From the NCBI GenBank assembly GCA_009886945.1, contig QXYM01000095.1:1-36111 (forward strand): DNA of 36,111 nt, in the 5' to 3' direction. Made by a program: the position numbers and the translations under genes. The notes below the pieces were generated by a model that did no database searches, was not told the DNA's origin, and was given only the letters and a program-made list of their open reading frames with translations. This document shows, one piece after another, positions 9,755-20,525 of this stretch (position 1 is the stretch's first letter; the number at the start of each line of letters is the position of its first letter). Source of the DNA: Litorivicinus sp. GTDB taxonomy: Bacteria; Pseudomonadota; Gammaproteobacteria; Pseudomonadales; Litorivicinaceae.

Positions 9755-10450
9755 AGGGTCATCCAAGAAGGGATCGTCAAGAAACAAGTCAACGACGATG
9801 CCATCATTGATTTGGTAACGACGTCGTTGCTCATACGCGCTCCGCATCAGAACATAGGGATCACCGACGGATTTCGGTTCCATTCCCAATAACTGCGCTC
9901 GCGTCTGGATCCCGTCACTGATCAGCATTTCAGTGGTTCCCACCTCGTCTTGCCAACTGATGGGATTCAGCGGCCGATCGCCAAAGCGTCCACCGAGGTC
10001 TCGCAGGTTACTCGGCCCAAGCACAGGCAGCACCAGATAGGGTCCTGAGCCGACTCCCCAGTAAGCAAGGGTTTGTCCGAGATCCTCATTTTCCCGTTCA
10101 ATCCCCATCGCACCTGCGACATCAAAAATACCGAACAAGCCAAAGGTTGTATTAAACACAAATCGCGTTAATGACCGCGCCGCCTTGCCTGGCTTGGCTT
10201 GTAGTACAGAGTTAGCCGCTGTAATTGGCTCTCCGAGGTTATTGAAAAAGTTACTCACGCCTTTACGCACAGGAGCCGGCGTCACTGCTTGGTATCCCTC
10301 AGCGACCGGTTTTAAGACATATTTGTCGGCCTTTTGGTTAAAGGAAAACATCGCGCGATTCCAACCCTCAAATGGATCGTTTTCCGCTTCAGCCATAGCC
10401 AGGGCCGGCATACCAAACAGAGCGATAACCAAATAGATCGCGCGCATCAT
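9740..10450 (-). CDS. mlaA: MlaA/VacJ family phospholipid-transport protein
   Basis: DPFEGWNRAMFSFNQKADKYVLKPVAEGYQAVTPAPVRKGVSNFFNNLGEP; signal peptide without lipobox cysteine; ATGA overlap with hrpA. Confidence 0.9.
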   Translation of the reverse strand: MMRAIYLVIALFGMPALAMAEAENDPFEGWNRAMFSFNQKADKYVLKPVAEGYQAVTPAPVRKGVSNFFNNLGEPITAANSVLQAKPGKAARSLTRFVFNTTFGLFGIFDVAGAMGIERENEDLGQTLAYWGVGSGPYLVLPVLGPSNLRDLGGRFGDRPLNPISWQDEVGTTEMLISDGIQTRAQLLGMEPKSVGDPYVLMRSAYEQRRRYQINDGIVVDLFLDDPFLDDPSVAQ

Positions 10451-13400
10451 AATTCTCGATAGTCCCTCAAAGCAGTCGACAGTCGTTTAAACGACACTTT
10501 ATCGCGTGTTTTCAACGATTGAGCAAAACAGAGTACTTGAAACTCCTCGATTTGCCACCTCAAATCCACCAATTTTGGATCCTGATATTGCCAATCCTCT
10601 GGGTATGTTGACCATAATGCTTTCAGACCTGACTCGATCTCATCGACCTCTTTCTGCCATTGCGCATCCAAGAGTAATCGGGACTGCAATTTCTCCAGGC
10701 GCATCTCAATCGCCTGCAAATATCGATCGAGATCAATCAATCGATCAGCAGGAGTATTGGCCAACACATCAGAGCAGAGATGCTCCAAGTGCCCTTTCAT
10801 GGCTGCTATCGGCGTTAACCAAGCCGCCGGGATCTTCCCGCCAAGCCGTTGCTTAAGCGCTCGTTGTCGAGACATTGCTGATGCAATCGAACCCATCACA
10901 GCCAACGCCCTTGCGTGTAAACGGCCACGTACGGACTCTCTGGCTCGCTTGAACTGCTGCTCGGATAACACCTCTGAATCCTCATCCAAACACGACAGCA
11001 CCAGCAATCGTTTCAACTGACTTTCATCCTCGTCACCACCACAGATCGAGACGACTGCTTTTTGATAGGCACTCTCTTTTGACTTCAGGAATCGAAACAA
11101 GTCAGCACACTGCTCTACCAATAACTGAGCAAAAGCCCGTCGATGTTGCACCGAGGCATCAATGGGATCAAACAGATACCCGAGTACCACACCCTCAGAC
11201 TGACACATAAAACGCTCAAAACGCTTCATTTCAATACCACCAACATCAGTGATGGACTCCGCAGCCAACTCAAGACCCTCCGGCCAATCGTGATAGACCG
11301 TTGCTGACGAGGCATGCTGGATGTCGCCTACCTGATCACCCAGACGACGCTGCAAACTCAACAGATCACGGTCGCTATCCATCACCAGACCATCGGAATC
11401 CGTCACCTCGATTCGTAAGGTCAATCGCGCGTCCAGTTGTTGATCTGCCCAAACCAAGGGATCAACTGCCATCCCCGTTCGCTTCGTCACACAGCGCGCG
11501 ACTGATTGCATCAAACTACCAGAGTTGGCCTCGATCATCGGCATGATCGCTTTAACAAAGTCGGGGATTGGCACCAATTGCCGCCTGATCGTTTTGGGCA
11601 GCGCTCGAATCATTGCCTCGACCTTTTCTTCGATCGCACCTGGGACAGTCCATTCCAAATTTTCAGGCTTTAACTGCATCAATGCCGCTAGTGGTACTTG
11701 CACAGTGACCCCATCGTCATCTCGACCAGGAGCAAACTGATAACTCGCCGGCAACGTCAGATGTCCCAGTGCAACCTGTTCTGGGAAATGTGCGGTATTC
11801 AACGCCATCTCCGGATCGATTTTTAGATCATCAACGGTCAGATACAGCGCCTTTCGATCTTCTTCTGACGCTGTTTTCCACCACTTTTCCATGCCGCGAA
11901 CATCGGTAATCGACTCAGGAAAACGGACATCAAACCACTCCAATAAATCTTCTGGAGCCTTCATCACGTCAACGCGTCGTAATTTTGCTTCAATATCCGA
12001 CGCTTCAGAAAAGACCGCTTGGTTGTGTGTCAAAAACGGCAAACGGGTTTTGATATCACCGGCAATGAATCCCTCGGTAATCAGAAGCCGCCGAGCAAGT
12101 TTTCCATCAATGGATGCATAGCCCACCGCCTCACGTTCGATCAATGCCAAGCCAAACAGCCGGGTGGTGCGATAACACAATGCCCGACCTTGTTTTTTCG
12201 ACCAAAACGGTTCTGCGTAGGTGTATTTCAGTAATCGGGGAACCGCCGAAACGACCCACTTTGGATCAATTTGAGCAACTGTTCTCGCCACAACTCGATG
12301 CGTCTCCACCAGTTCAGCGGCCACCACCCACGGTGCTTTTGTTTGAATGGCATTCTTTGGGACCCGAAAACGTCGATTGCGAACTCCTTGATAATCCAGC
12401 TCATCGCGACGACCGATTTGACTGGATAAACCAGTCAAGAGCGCCGTATGAAAGCCTATACGGTCTAAATCGTCTGACTGAGGCGCATGTTTTTGGTCGC
12501 GAAAACTCAACAGCGTCTGCCGGTGAATCTCTCGCCACTCCCGAAGTCGATTGTAGTTCAGCCCTTCTGACTGACACCACTGCCGAAATTTCGAATTGGA
12601 CAATTCATCTCGCGCGTTTTCCACTCGATTCCAGAGATTCCACAACGTCACAAACTGACTTGTGGGGTCTGCAATCGCCGCCCCGTCGAACTGTGCGTCA
12701 CGTGGATCTTGAATCGATAATGCCGATGCAACCACACTGACTTCCCAAAAGACACGCCGACGTTCTGCATCTAAGAGGATTCGACCAATCCTGGGATCCA
12801 GCGGGATTCGAGCGACACGACGACCGAGTTGAGTTAACTGACCTTGCGCAGAAATCAGGTCTAGCTCTCGTAATTGTTGGATTCCATCACGAACCAGCTG
12901 GGCCTCTGGCGGATCAACAAAGGGAAAGATCAGTGGATCGCCCAGATCAAGGTCCAAACATTGTAAAACCACCGAAGCCAAATTGGTCCGAAGGATCTCA
13001 GCATCGGTAAAGGTCGCTCGCGCCTGATAATCAGACTCGTCATAGAGGCGGATCGCAATCCCAGGCTCTGTTCGACCACAACGACCCGAGCGTTGGTTCG
13101 CACTAGCCTGACTCACAGGCTCAATCGGCAGACGCTGAATTCGACTGCGCGGCGAATAGCGACTGATCCGAGCAAGCCCTGAATCAATCACATAACGGAT
13201 CCCAGGGACGGTGAGTGATGTTTCGGCTACATTGGTCGCCAAGACAATCCGCTGCATTCCCTGACCTGTCGGATGAAAGATGCGGGACTGCTCCTTCGCT
13301 CCTAGCCGGGCGTAGAGAGGCAAAACATCTAAGCGGTCGACTGCAGCTTGCCTCAGAAACTGTGATACATCGCGGATCTCCCGCTCCCCGGGCAGAAAAA

Positions 13401-14178
13401 CCAACATATCGCCCATGGGCCGCTGTTGCTCTCGATCGATTGCCCGCAGATCAAAGACAGCCTGATGAATCGCTTGAGCAAGGCGAGTTCCATCGAGCTT
13501 TGACACATCAAAATCGCGGATTGGGTGATACTGGACCTCGACCGGAAAGGTCCGCCCCGAGACTTGTATCACTGGCGCATCAGAAAAATGGGCACTGAAT
13601 TTCTCATAATTAATGGTGGCCGACGTCACAATCACCTTGAGATCTGGTCGTTGAGGCAAGATCGTTTTTAAGATCCCCAACAAAAAATCGATATTGAGAC
13701 TGCGTTCATGGGCCTCATCGATAATGATCGTGTCGTACCGCTCCAACGACGGATCGTCGCGAAACTCAGCCAGCAATAGTCCATCTGTCACCAACTTAAT
13801 CGGAGTATCATCAGACGCTTGGCGCTCAAACCGAACCTGGTATCCACACAATTCTCCCAGCTCAGAATGCAGCTCCTCGGCGATCCGCGCTGCCACGGAG
13901 CGCGCAGCCAATCGCCGTGGCTGAGTGTGAACAATCTGTTTTTCACGACCTCTGCCCATTTTGAGGCACAGTTTTGGCAGCTGTGTTGTTTTTCCTGACC
14001 CTGTCTCACCCACCACGACCACGACCTGATGCGATCTCAAAGCCAGCTCAATCTCAGGCAATGCATCGGTCACCGGTAGATCGGGAAAATCCAGCGACAA
14101 TGACAGTCCATCTTTAGACCGTGGATGCGGTATTTCACAAGTTAACGATGACAATCTAGGCTTACACTCTCTGGGCAA
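10447..14178 (-). CDS. hrpA: ATP-dependent RNA helicase HrpA
   Basis: GETGSGKTTQLPK, DEAH, SATIN, RSGRCGR and long C-terminal HrpA region (1243 aa). Confidence 0.93.
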   Translation of the reverse strand: MPRECKPRLSSLTCEIPHPRSKDGLSLSLDFPDLPVTDALPEIELALRSHQVVVVVGETGSGKTTQLPKLCLKMGRGREKQIVHTQPRRLAARSVAARIAEELHSELGELCGYQVRFERQASDDTPIKLVTDGLLLAEFRDDPSLERYDTIIIDEAHERSLNIDFLLGILKTILPQRPDLKVIVTSATINYEKFSAHFSDAPVIQVSGRTFPVEVQYHPIRDFDVSKLDGTRLAQAIHQAVFDLRAIDREQQRPMGDMLVFLPGEREIRDVSQFLRQAAVDRLDVLPLYARLGAKEQSRIFHPTGQGMQRIVLATNVAETSLTVPGIRYVIDSGLARISRYSPRSRIQRLPIEPVSQASANQRSGRCGRTEPGIAIRLYDESDYQARATFTDAEILRTNLASVVLQCLDLDLGDPLIFPFVDPPEAQLVRDGIQQLRELDLISAQGQLTQLGRRVARIPLDPRIGRILLDAERRRVFWEVSVVASALSIQDPRDAQFDGAAIADPTSQFVTLWNLWNRVENARDELSNSKFRQWCQSEGLNYNRLREWREIHRQTLLSFRDQKHAPQSDDLDRIGFHTALLTGLSSQIGRRDELDYQGVRNRRFRVPKNAIQTKAPWVVAAELVETHRVVARTVAQIDPKWVVSAVPRLLKYTYAEPFWSKKQGRALCYRTTRLFGLALIEREAVGYASIDGKLARRLLITEGFIAGDIKTRLPFLTHNQAVFSEASDIEAKLRRVDVMKAPEDLLEWFDVRFPESITDVRGMEKWWKTASEEDRKALYLTVDDLKIDPEMALNTAHFPEQVALGHLTLPASYQFAPGRDDDGVTVQVPLAALMQLKPENLEWTVPGAIEEKVEAMIRALPKTIRRQLVPIPDFVKAIMPMIEANSGSLMQSVARCVTKRTGMAVDPLVWADQQLDARLTLRIEVTDSDGLVMDSDRDLLSLQRRLGDQVGDIQHASSATVYHDWPEGLELAAESITDVGGIEMKRFERFMCQSEGVVLGYLFDPIDASVQHRRAFAQLLVEQCADLFRFLKSKESAYQKAVVSICGGDEDESQLKRLLVLSCLDEDSEVLSEQQFKRARESVRGRLHARALAVMGSIASAMSRQRALKQRLGGKIPAAWLTPIAAMKGHLEHLCSDVLANTPADRLIDLDRYLQAIEMRLEKLQSRLLLDAQWQKEVDEIESGLKALWSTYPEDWQYQDPKLVDLRWQIEEFQVLCFAQSLKTRDKVSFKRLSTALRDYREL

Positions 14179-14272
14179 AACACGATGACGGGGTTGACGA
14201 CAAATATTGACGAGGCGCTTTTTTCGTCACATGAAATATGTAACTCTCAAATCTCCATACATAGGATGTCTC

Positions 14273-15661
14273 ATGAATCGCCCAAGTGCCATTATTGAAG
14301 CTGCCAGAATTCTAGAAACCTCTGTTCACCCACGCAATCATCTGGCATTTCTCAGCCAAGACGAAACAGACCGACTCATCCACCACACCGATGAAGGGCT
14401 CTATCCCTTGATTCGCAATTGCGTTCTTGCGGTTCTCAACGGCGGCGTGGCCACAAACAATAGTTTGGGCCTATTTGCTCAATATCCAGAGTTTATGATT
14501 GAGTTTGAACGCCATCCTCGCGGACTCAAGGTCATTTTAAAAAACGCACCCGCCCAAGCATTTGTCGACGGCGTCTTAATTGAAACCATCCATGATCACT
14601 TGTTTGCGGTATTGAGAGATCTCCTGCACAGCCGTGATTTATGCCACAACCCCGCTGCACTTGAACCCGCAGAATGCTCAAATTTAGTCTTCCAGATTCT
14701 CCGAAATGCCAAAGTCTTGGAATCCAACCGAGAGCTGTCATGTGTTGTTTGCTGGGGTGGCCACAGCGTCAACCAGGTGGAATACGACTACACTCAGGCG
14801 GTCGGCCAAGAGTTAGGGCTTCGACGCTTTGACATCTGCACCGGTTGTGGACCTGGCGCCATGAAAGGGCCGATGCGCGGTGCGCTCTACGCTCACCGTC
14901 GGCAACACTACACAGAAGGCCGTTTTATTGGGATCAGTGAGCCTGGAATCATTGCGGCTGAACCGCCAAATGGGGTGGTCTCTGACCTAGTGATCATGCC
15001 TGACATTGAGAAGCGTTTAGAGGCATTTGTCCGTATCGCCCATGGAATTATTGTTTTCCCAGGCGGAGCTGGCACTTTCGAAGAAATCCTCTATCTCTTG
15101 GCGATCTTATCCAACCCATCCAACGCGGACGATCCCATCCCCATCATTTTAACGGGACCTCAGGCGTCGACTGGAATCATTGACGCCTATCGCCAGTTTC
15201 TGAATGACACCCTCGGCCATTCCCTCACACAGCGACTGGAAGTAGTGATTGATGACCCCGTTGCCGTCGCAGAACGGATTCAGCAAGGTCGTGACGCGGT
15301 CCGTTCTTATCGTATTGAAACCAACGATGCTTATTACTTCAACTGGACACTCGACATACCAGACGCGCTTCAAAGCGCATTTATTCCAACACATCAGACG
15401 ATGCGAGAACTTCAGCTCAACACCAACCAGCCTCCCCAAAATCTCGCCTGCGAACTCAGACGGTTATTCTCTGGGATCGTGGCTGGTAATGTGAAACCAG
15501 AGACTCAAGCGTTGATCAAACACCATGGACCCTTTGAAGTTCATGCATCACCGGAACTTGGCAAAGCCCTGGATCAATTGTTACAACGGCTCATTACTGA
15601 GAAACGGATGAAAACTGACGGAGACTATCAACACTGTTACAACATCATCCCAACCTATTGA
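14273..15661 (+). CDS. ppnN: Nucleotide 5'-monophosphate nucleosidase PpnN (YgdH/LOG-like)
   Basis: ELGLRRFDICTGCGPGAMKGPMRGA, FPGGAGTFEEILYLL; AGGA Shine-Dalgarno before MNRPSAII at 14273. Confidence 0.88.
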   Translation: MNRPSAIIEAARILETSVHPRNHLAFLSQDETDRLIHHTDEGLYPLIRNCVLAVLNGGVATNNSLGLFAQYPEFMIEFERHPRGLKVILKNAPAQAFVDGVLIETIHDHLFAVLRDLLHSRDLCHNPAALEPAECSNLVFQILRNAKVLESNRELSCVVCWGGHSVNQVEYDYTQAVGQELGLRRFDICTGCGPGAMKGPMRGALYAHRRQHYTEGRFIGISEPGIIAAEPPNGVVSDLVIMPDIEKRLEAFVRIAHGIIVFPGGAGTFEEILYLLAILSNPSNADDPIPIILTGPQASTGIIDAYRQFLNDTLGHSLTQRLEVVIDDPVAVAERIQQGRDAVRSYRIETNDAYYFNWTLDIPDALQSAFIPTHQTMRELQLNTNQPPQNLACELRRLFSGIVAGNVKPETQALIKHHGPFEVHASPELGKALDQLLQRLITEKRMKTDGDYQHCYNIIPTY

Positions 15662-16440
15662 AAAATATAGAGGTCACTGGTGCTCTATTGCGTGCTCTTG
15701 CCCGCATTGGATTACTGATTCTGTGGTTTTTACTCTCACTGGTTCAACAAACGGTGGGGTTTCTCTTACGAACGGGAGATGGTCGTCATTTACGCCTGCG
15801 ATTCTATCGAGGTGCGCTGCGTATTTTAGGAATCCGAATTCGGCGATTCCACGACTTCAGTCCACGTCGGCCTTTGTTCGTGGTTGCAAATCATGTGTCT
15901 TATCTTGACGTCTTTGTTCTTGGAAGCCTGATTCCTGCGGTTTTCGTCTCAAAACAAGAAGTTCGGGATTGGCCTGTGATTGGGTGGATAGCCTGGCTAC
16001 AGCGAACCATATTCATTCAAAGGAAGAGAACCCGCGCCGATGACGAATTAACACCGCTCGTCGATGCACTGAATCAAGGCTTCAATGTCATCATGTTTCC
16101 CGAGGGGACATCAACCGATGGGGTGTCAATCCTCCCGTTTAAAAGTGCGCTATTCGAAGCACCGAAACGCGGCAATGCGTATATTCAGCCAGTCAGTTTG
16201 GTTTACCGAGAACGCCATGGCGGCCAGTTGTCCGCTCGCGACAGGCAGTTCTATACCTGGGGGACCGACGCTCCATTTTTTAAACATTTCCTGAAACTGA
16301 TTTTACGGCCAGGAGTTCTGGTTGAGGTCTGGATCCGTCAGCCCCTGAATCCGCAACTGGACCGCAAGACGCTAGCGAAAACTGCAGAAGCCCGAGTTCA
16401 CGGACCACTTAAACGTCGCGCCGAGCGTCAGTTGAGCTAG
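15658..16440 (+). CDS. 1-acylglycerol-3-phosphate acyltransferase family protein (PlsC-like)
   Basis: NHVSYLD and FPEGTSTDG motifs; N-terminal hydrophobic region; TTG start overlaps ppnN stop. Confidence 0.85.
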   Translation: MKNIEVTGALLRALARIGLLILWFLLSLVQQTVGFLLRTGDGRHLRLRFYRGALRILGIRIRRFHDFSPRRPLFVVANHVSYLDVFVLGSLIPAVFVSKQEVRDWPVIGWIAWLQRTIFIQRKRTRADDELTPLVDALNQGFNVIMFPEGTSTDGVSILPFKSALFEAPKRGNAYIQPVSLVYRERHGGQLSARDRQFYTWGTDAPFFKHFLKLILRPGVLVEVWIRQPLNPQLDRKTLAKTAEARVHGPLKRRAERQLS

Positions 16441-16816
16441 TCTCGATCGTACAAAAAGCGATCGCGTGTGCTCGCTCATCACTGATGCTGAGGTGGATTC
16501 GTTGCTGACGAGCCTCTGACAAGGCGTCGCTATTCGGATTCAATCGAACCAACGGTCGACCCAACTCATCGTGGTCAACCGCAACATCATGAAATCCAAA
16601 ACCGCGACCAATTCCTGTTCCTAATGCTTTCGCCACGGCTTCTTTGGCCGCAAATCGTTTGGCAAGAAATGCAGGCTTTGCCGACGGATTGAGCGCGTGA
16701 TAGGCATCGAGCTCTTTTGACTCAAGAATCCGTGCCGCAAAACTCTCACCGTGACGCGCAATGGCGTCCCGGATTCGAGCAATCTCACACAAATCAACGC
16801 CAATCCCGACGATCAC
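16409..16816 (-). CDS. acpS: Holo-[acyl-carrier-protein] synthase
   Basis: IVGIGVDLCEIARI and FAAKEAVAKALGTGIGRGFGFHDV; probable GTG start overlapping the pdxJ stop (GTGA). Confidence 0.92.
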   Translation of the reverse strand: MIVGIGVDLCEIARIRDAIARHGESFAARILESKELDAYHALNPSAKPAFLAKRFAAKEAVAKALGTGIGRGFGFHDVAVDHDELGRPLVRLNPNSDALSEARQQRIHLSISDERAHAIAFCTIETSSTDARRDV

Positions 16817-17547
16817 AGACAAGCGCGGTCCATGATCGCTCGAAACTCGCTGACCGCCTGAGGTAAACCAACCATCAGCGCTCGGGCAACCAAACTATGG
16901 CCAATGTTGAGCTCGTTCATTCCGTCGATTGCAGCGATCGGACCCACATTGAATTTGGTTAATCCATGGCCGGCATTCACCACCAGTCCCAACCCTTGCG
17001 CAAAGAGCGTCGCCTCTTCCAACCGCTCGAGCTCGGAACGCATCTGCTCCGGTGTCGCTGCATTGGCATATTCACCGGTATGTAATTCAATCACAGGAGC
17101 CCCAATGTCATGAGCTGCTTGGATTTGATTCATATCTGCATCGATAAAGAGACTCACTTCGATGCCCGCATCGTTAAGCTTCGCCACTTGCATCCCTAAC
17201 AATGACAACTGGTTCACCACGTCCAGGCCACCTTCAGTTGTTACTTCTCGACGATGCTCAGGAACGATACAGCATGCTTTTGGTAGTGCTTTGAGCGCAA
17301 TTCGAACCATTTCATCAGTGGCCGCCATCTCAAGGTTCATCGGCGTTCGCAAATGACTTCTCAGCAGCCACACATCATCGTCACGAATGTGGCGTCGATC
17401 TTCACGAAGATGAATCGTAATCCCGTCGGCACCGGCCTCTTCCACAGCCAGCGCCATCTGCAGTAATACCGGATCCTGACCGCCTCTTGCGTTACGCAAT
17501 GTCGCAACATGATCGATATTGACACCCAATTTCACATAGTGATTCAT
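16813..17547 (-). CDS. pdxJ: Pyridoxine 5'-phosphate synthase
   Basis: LGVNIDHVATLRNARGGQDP; TIHLREDRRHI; VNAGHGL. Confidence 0.95.
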   Translation of the reverse strand: MNHYVKLGVNIDHVATLRNARGGQDPVLLQMALAVEEAGADGITIHLREDRRHIRDDDVWLLRSHLRTPMNLEMAATDEMVRIALKALPKACCIVPEHRREVTTEGGLDVVNQLSLLGMQVAKLNDAGIEVSLFIDADMNQIQAAHDIGAPVIELHTGEYANAATPEQMRSELERLEEATLFAQGLGLVVNAGHGLTKFNVGPIAAIDGMNELNIGHSLVARALMVGLPQAVSEFRAIMDRACL

Positions 17548-18206
17548 CTATTTGTTCCAATCTCTGACAACATTTCGCGGGAAACCAGTCGACGACCTCC
17601 GATCGCATCATCCACAAGCACACGATGCAACCACTTGGCGTATCGTGCAGTTGCTGGGTTTGTGTAGTCTGGGTTCGCTAACGCCAACCACTCTTTCCCC
17701 ATCAATGCATCCGGCTCACCTTCATTTACCTCAACCAATTCTTGATGTTGATGCAACCGATACCACACATCGTCACGAAGTTCACAACCACTGCGGTCAC
17801 GCATCAACACCGGATATTGGCCGGCCGCTTCTAATAAGAACCGTTCAAAACGCCGCAACCCCGCAACAGATCCACGCGAAATATCCTTCATGCATTCTGT
17901 GTAGGTGTCAAATAGACGATCAATTTCAGCGCCTTCCGGCAAAATCCAATGCGTGATTTCATTCAGATACAGTCCACTGACGAGCTCGATTCCTTGTAGC
18001 GGAAGCCTTGCACCGGCTGGTTCGATTTTTGAAAGATTCACTAGAGTCTTTGTCGATGCAAAAACGCCAAACCAGGGCTGGAATTCCCCGACCTTGCCAC
18101 CACCGCGAGCGATGCAACGCAGCAAACGATTATCCTCAACAAGAACAGTTAATAACGCGCTCGTTTCGCGATAGGGTTGCTTCCGGATCACCCAGAGCTT
18201 TTGCAT
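17544..18206 (-). CDS. recO: DNA repair protein RecO
   Basis: WVIRKQPYRETSALLTVLVEDNRLLRCIARGGGK; era-recO-pdxJ synteny. Confidence 0.88.
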   Translation of the reverse strand: MQKLWVIRKQPYRETSALLTVLVEDNRLLRCIARGGGKVGEFQPWFGVFASTKTLVNLSKIEPAGARLPLQGIELVSGLYLNEITHWILPEGAEIDRLFDTYTECMKDISRGSVAGLRRFERFLLEAAGQYPVLMRDRSGCELRDDVWYRLHQHQELVEVNEGEPDALMGKEWLALANPDYTNPATARYAKWLHRVLVDDAIGGRRLVSREMLSEIGTNR

Positions 18207-19099
18207 TAGTCTGACTCAAAATAGCCCAGTGACTTCAAGGCACGCTCGTCATTCGACCAACTGGCTCTGACTTTAACCCAGAGCTTCAAAGCCACATGTG
18301 CATCCAACAGATCTTCCAGACGTTTCCGAGCCTCGATTCCAATCTGCTTCAATCGACTGCCACCTTCACCGACCAGAATCGCCTTCTGTCCGTCCCTTTC
18401 TACTGAGATTAGGGCGTGGATTCCAACGCGCTCACCGGAATGGTCAAAAGATTCAATCTCCACCGTGGTCTCATAGGGGACCTCGTCACCCAATTGACGC
18501 ATGATTTGTTCGCGAACAATTTCCGCTGCCAGAAATCGTTCCGAGCGATCAGTAATTTGATCTTCGTCATACAGGAAAGGCCCTTCCGGCATGTGACTTC
18601 TGAGGGTGCTTAATAAAGGTTCAAGATTCAGATTCTTCAACGCCGATACCGGGAAAACCTCATCAAAGGTATGATCAGCGACGATGGATTGAACATGCGG
18701 GTAGAGTTGACCTTTTTGCTCCAGCTTATCGACTTTATTGATCACCCAATAGGTGGGGCACGTCGATCGTTTGACTTTTTGATAGACCCGCTCATCGAGC
18801 TCATTCCAAATCCTGCCATCCGTTAACATCACCACTGCATCAACGCCAGACAGCGCCTGCTCGGCGGTCTGATTCATCATTCGATTCATCGCTTTCGGCT
18901 GATCGGTATGCATCCCTGGCGTATCGACAAAGGCAATTTGGACCTGGTCTTCAGTCCAAATTCCAAGCACTCGGTGTCGAGTGGTCTGCGGTTTCCGCGA
19001 GGTGATGGATAACTTAAAGCCCAAAATATGATTCAACAGGGTCGACTTACCCACGTTGGGTCGGCCGACAATGGCGACAAAGCCGAATTTCTGGGTCAT
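18206..19099 (-). CDS. era: GTPase Era
   Basis: GRPNVGKSTLLNHILG, DTPGMH, NKVDK, C-terminal KH domain (VGEGGSRLKQIGIEAR). Confidence 0.96.
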   Translation of the reverse strand: MTQKFGFVAIVGRPNVGKSTLLNHILGFKLSITSRKPQTTRHRVLGIWTEDQVQIAFVDTPGMHTDQPKAMNRMMNQTAEQALSGVDAVVMLTDGRIWNELDERVYQKVKRSTCPTYWVINKVDKLEQKGQLYPHVQSIVADHTFDEVFPVSALKNLNLEPLLSTLRSHMPEGPFLYDEDQITDRSERFLAAEIVREQIMRQLGDEVPYETTVEIESFDHSGERVGIHALISVERDGQKAILVGEGGSRLKQIGIEARKRLEDLLDAHVALKLWVKVRASWSNDERALKSLGYFESD

Positions 19100-19776
19100 A
19101 GGGTACTCAGCTGATCCAACGCGTCAGCGGCAGCGGCTTGCTCAGCCTCACGACGTGAGGCTCCAGTTCCAATCGGATATTCGGTTAAACCATCCACTTG
19201 CACTTGCACACGGAATGTCTGTTGATGAGCCGGCCCGAGGACTTCAAGAACTCGATATACCGGAAGTTCTTTTCGATCTCGCTGCAACCATTCTTGAAGT
19301 GCGGTTTTTGGGTCTTTATCCACTTGATTGGGATTGACTGAAGCCAGTTCTGACTCAAGCCATTTATTGATACATTCTTGGCACGCTGACATTCCACCGT
19401 CCAAAAAAATTGCGCCAATCACCGCTTCCATCGCATCGGCCAGAATCGAATCACGACGACGGCCGCCACTTTTCCGTTCACCACTTCCCAAGCGAATGGT
19501 TTCGCCCAATTGAAGTCGTCGAGCGAGTTGCGACAAGGATTGCCCGCGGACAAGCGATGCTCGCATCCGTGTCAGCTTCCCTTCCCGCGCCTCTGGATAT
19601 CTTCGAAATAACGCTTCGGCAACCACAAAGTTGACAATCGAGTCGCCCAAGAATTCCAGCCGTTCGTTATGTGCAGGACCCATGCTTCGATGCGTGAGTG
19701 CCGATTCAAGAAATCCGATGTCCTTGAACCGATAGGCCAATCGAGATTGTAAATCGTCGAGATCGCTCGAACTCAC
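19096..19776 (-). CDS. rnc: Ribonuclease III (GTG start overlapping the lepB stop; ORF extends to 19836)
   Basis: ALTHRS, NERLEFLGDSIV, C-terminal dsRBD; the GTGA overlap start gives 226 aa. Confidence 0.94.
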   Translation of the reverse strand: MSSSDLDDLQSRLAYRFKDIGFLESALTHRSMGPAHNERLEFLGDSIVNFVVAEALFRRYPEAREGKLTRMRASLVRGQSLSQLARRLQLGETIRLGSGERKSGGRRRDSILADAMEAVIGAIFLDGGMSACQECINKWLESELASVNPNQVDKDPKTALQEWLQRDRKELPVYRVLEVLGPAHQQTFRVQVQVDGLTEYPIGTGASRREAEQAAAADALDQLSTL

Positions 19777-20522
19777 TGGATGATCCGTACATCGCTGAAT
19801 GAAGGAATCGACAATAAGGACTCCCAATGCATCCACACTGCAAAAGCACGACCGACGATTAAGGAATCATCCACAAAACCCCAAACGCGACTGTCGTTGG
19901 AGTTATCCCGATTATCGCCCATCACAAAATATTGGCCTTCGGGAATCTGAATCGGGCCAAAATTACGGCCTTGAGTCATTCGACGCCAGATGCGATGTTC
20001 ACGGTCACCCAGTTGTTCAGAGGCTTCCTCAGTCAAGGCTGGCATCATGACCGAACCGTCTGGAGCCATCACAGTCAGTGTCTGCGCTTCGCCATTGACG
20101 TAAACCACCTTATTGCGATATTCGACAGTATCCCCAGGGATACCAACCACACGCTTGATGAAATTAATCCGAGTGTCCTCTGGGTATTTGAAAACCATCA
20201 CGTCACCCCGTTTCGGCTCTCCAAACTCCACAATCGTCTGTCCGAGAACAGGCAACCGAAGACCATAATCGAATTTATTCACCAAAATGAAATCACCGAT
20301 TTTCAATGTGGGAAGCATGGATCCACTGGGGATTTGAAACGGTTCAAATAAGAACGACCGAAGGATCAAGACGAGGAAAAGAACTGGGAAAAACGAACGA
20401 CTGTAGTCGATGATCAATCCAGGTTCCGCACCATCACGCTTTCGCTTGAAATACAGAAGGTCTAAGCCATAAATCACGCCCGATACCAGCACGATAATCA
20501 CTAAAATGAGCGTGAAATCCAT
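19773..20522 (-). CDS. lepB: Signal peptidase I
   Basis: IPSGSMLPTLKIGDFILVNKFDYG; RGDVMVFKYPEDTRINFIKRVVGIPGD; MGDNRDNSNDSR. Confidence 0.95.
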   Translation of the reverse strand: MDFTLILVIIVLVSGVIYGLDLLYFKRKRDGAEPGLIIDYSRSFFPVLFLVLILRSFLFEPFQIPSGSMLPTLKIGDFILVNKFDYGLRLPVLGQTIVEFGEPKRGDVMVFKYPEDTRINFIKRVVGIPGDTVEYRNKVVYVNGEAQTLTVMAPDGSVMMPALTEEASEQLGDREHRIWRRMTQGRNFGPIQIPEGQYFVMGDNRDNSNDSRVWGFVDDSLIVGRAFAVWMHWESLLSIPSFSDVRIIQ

Positions 20523-20525
20523 TTC

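Noticed and set aside
12114-12740. 208-aa plus-strand ORF inside hrpA
   Set aside because: Antisense shadow ORF of a well-supported helicase gene; low-complexity, Pro/Arg/Ser-rich, no domain.
19776-19836. N-terminal extension of RNase III in the ORF track
   Set aside because: The GTG overlapping the lepB stop gives the normal 226-aa protein; the extension is lepB sequence in another frame.
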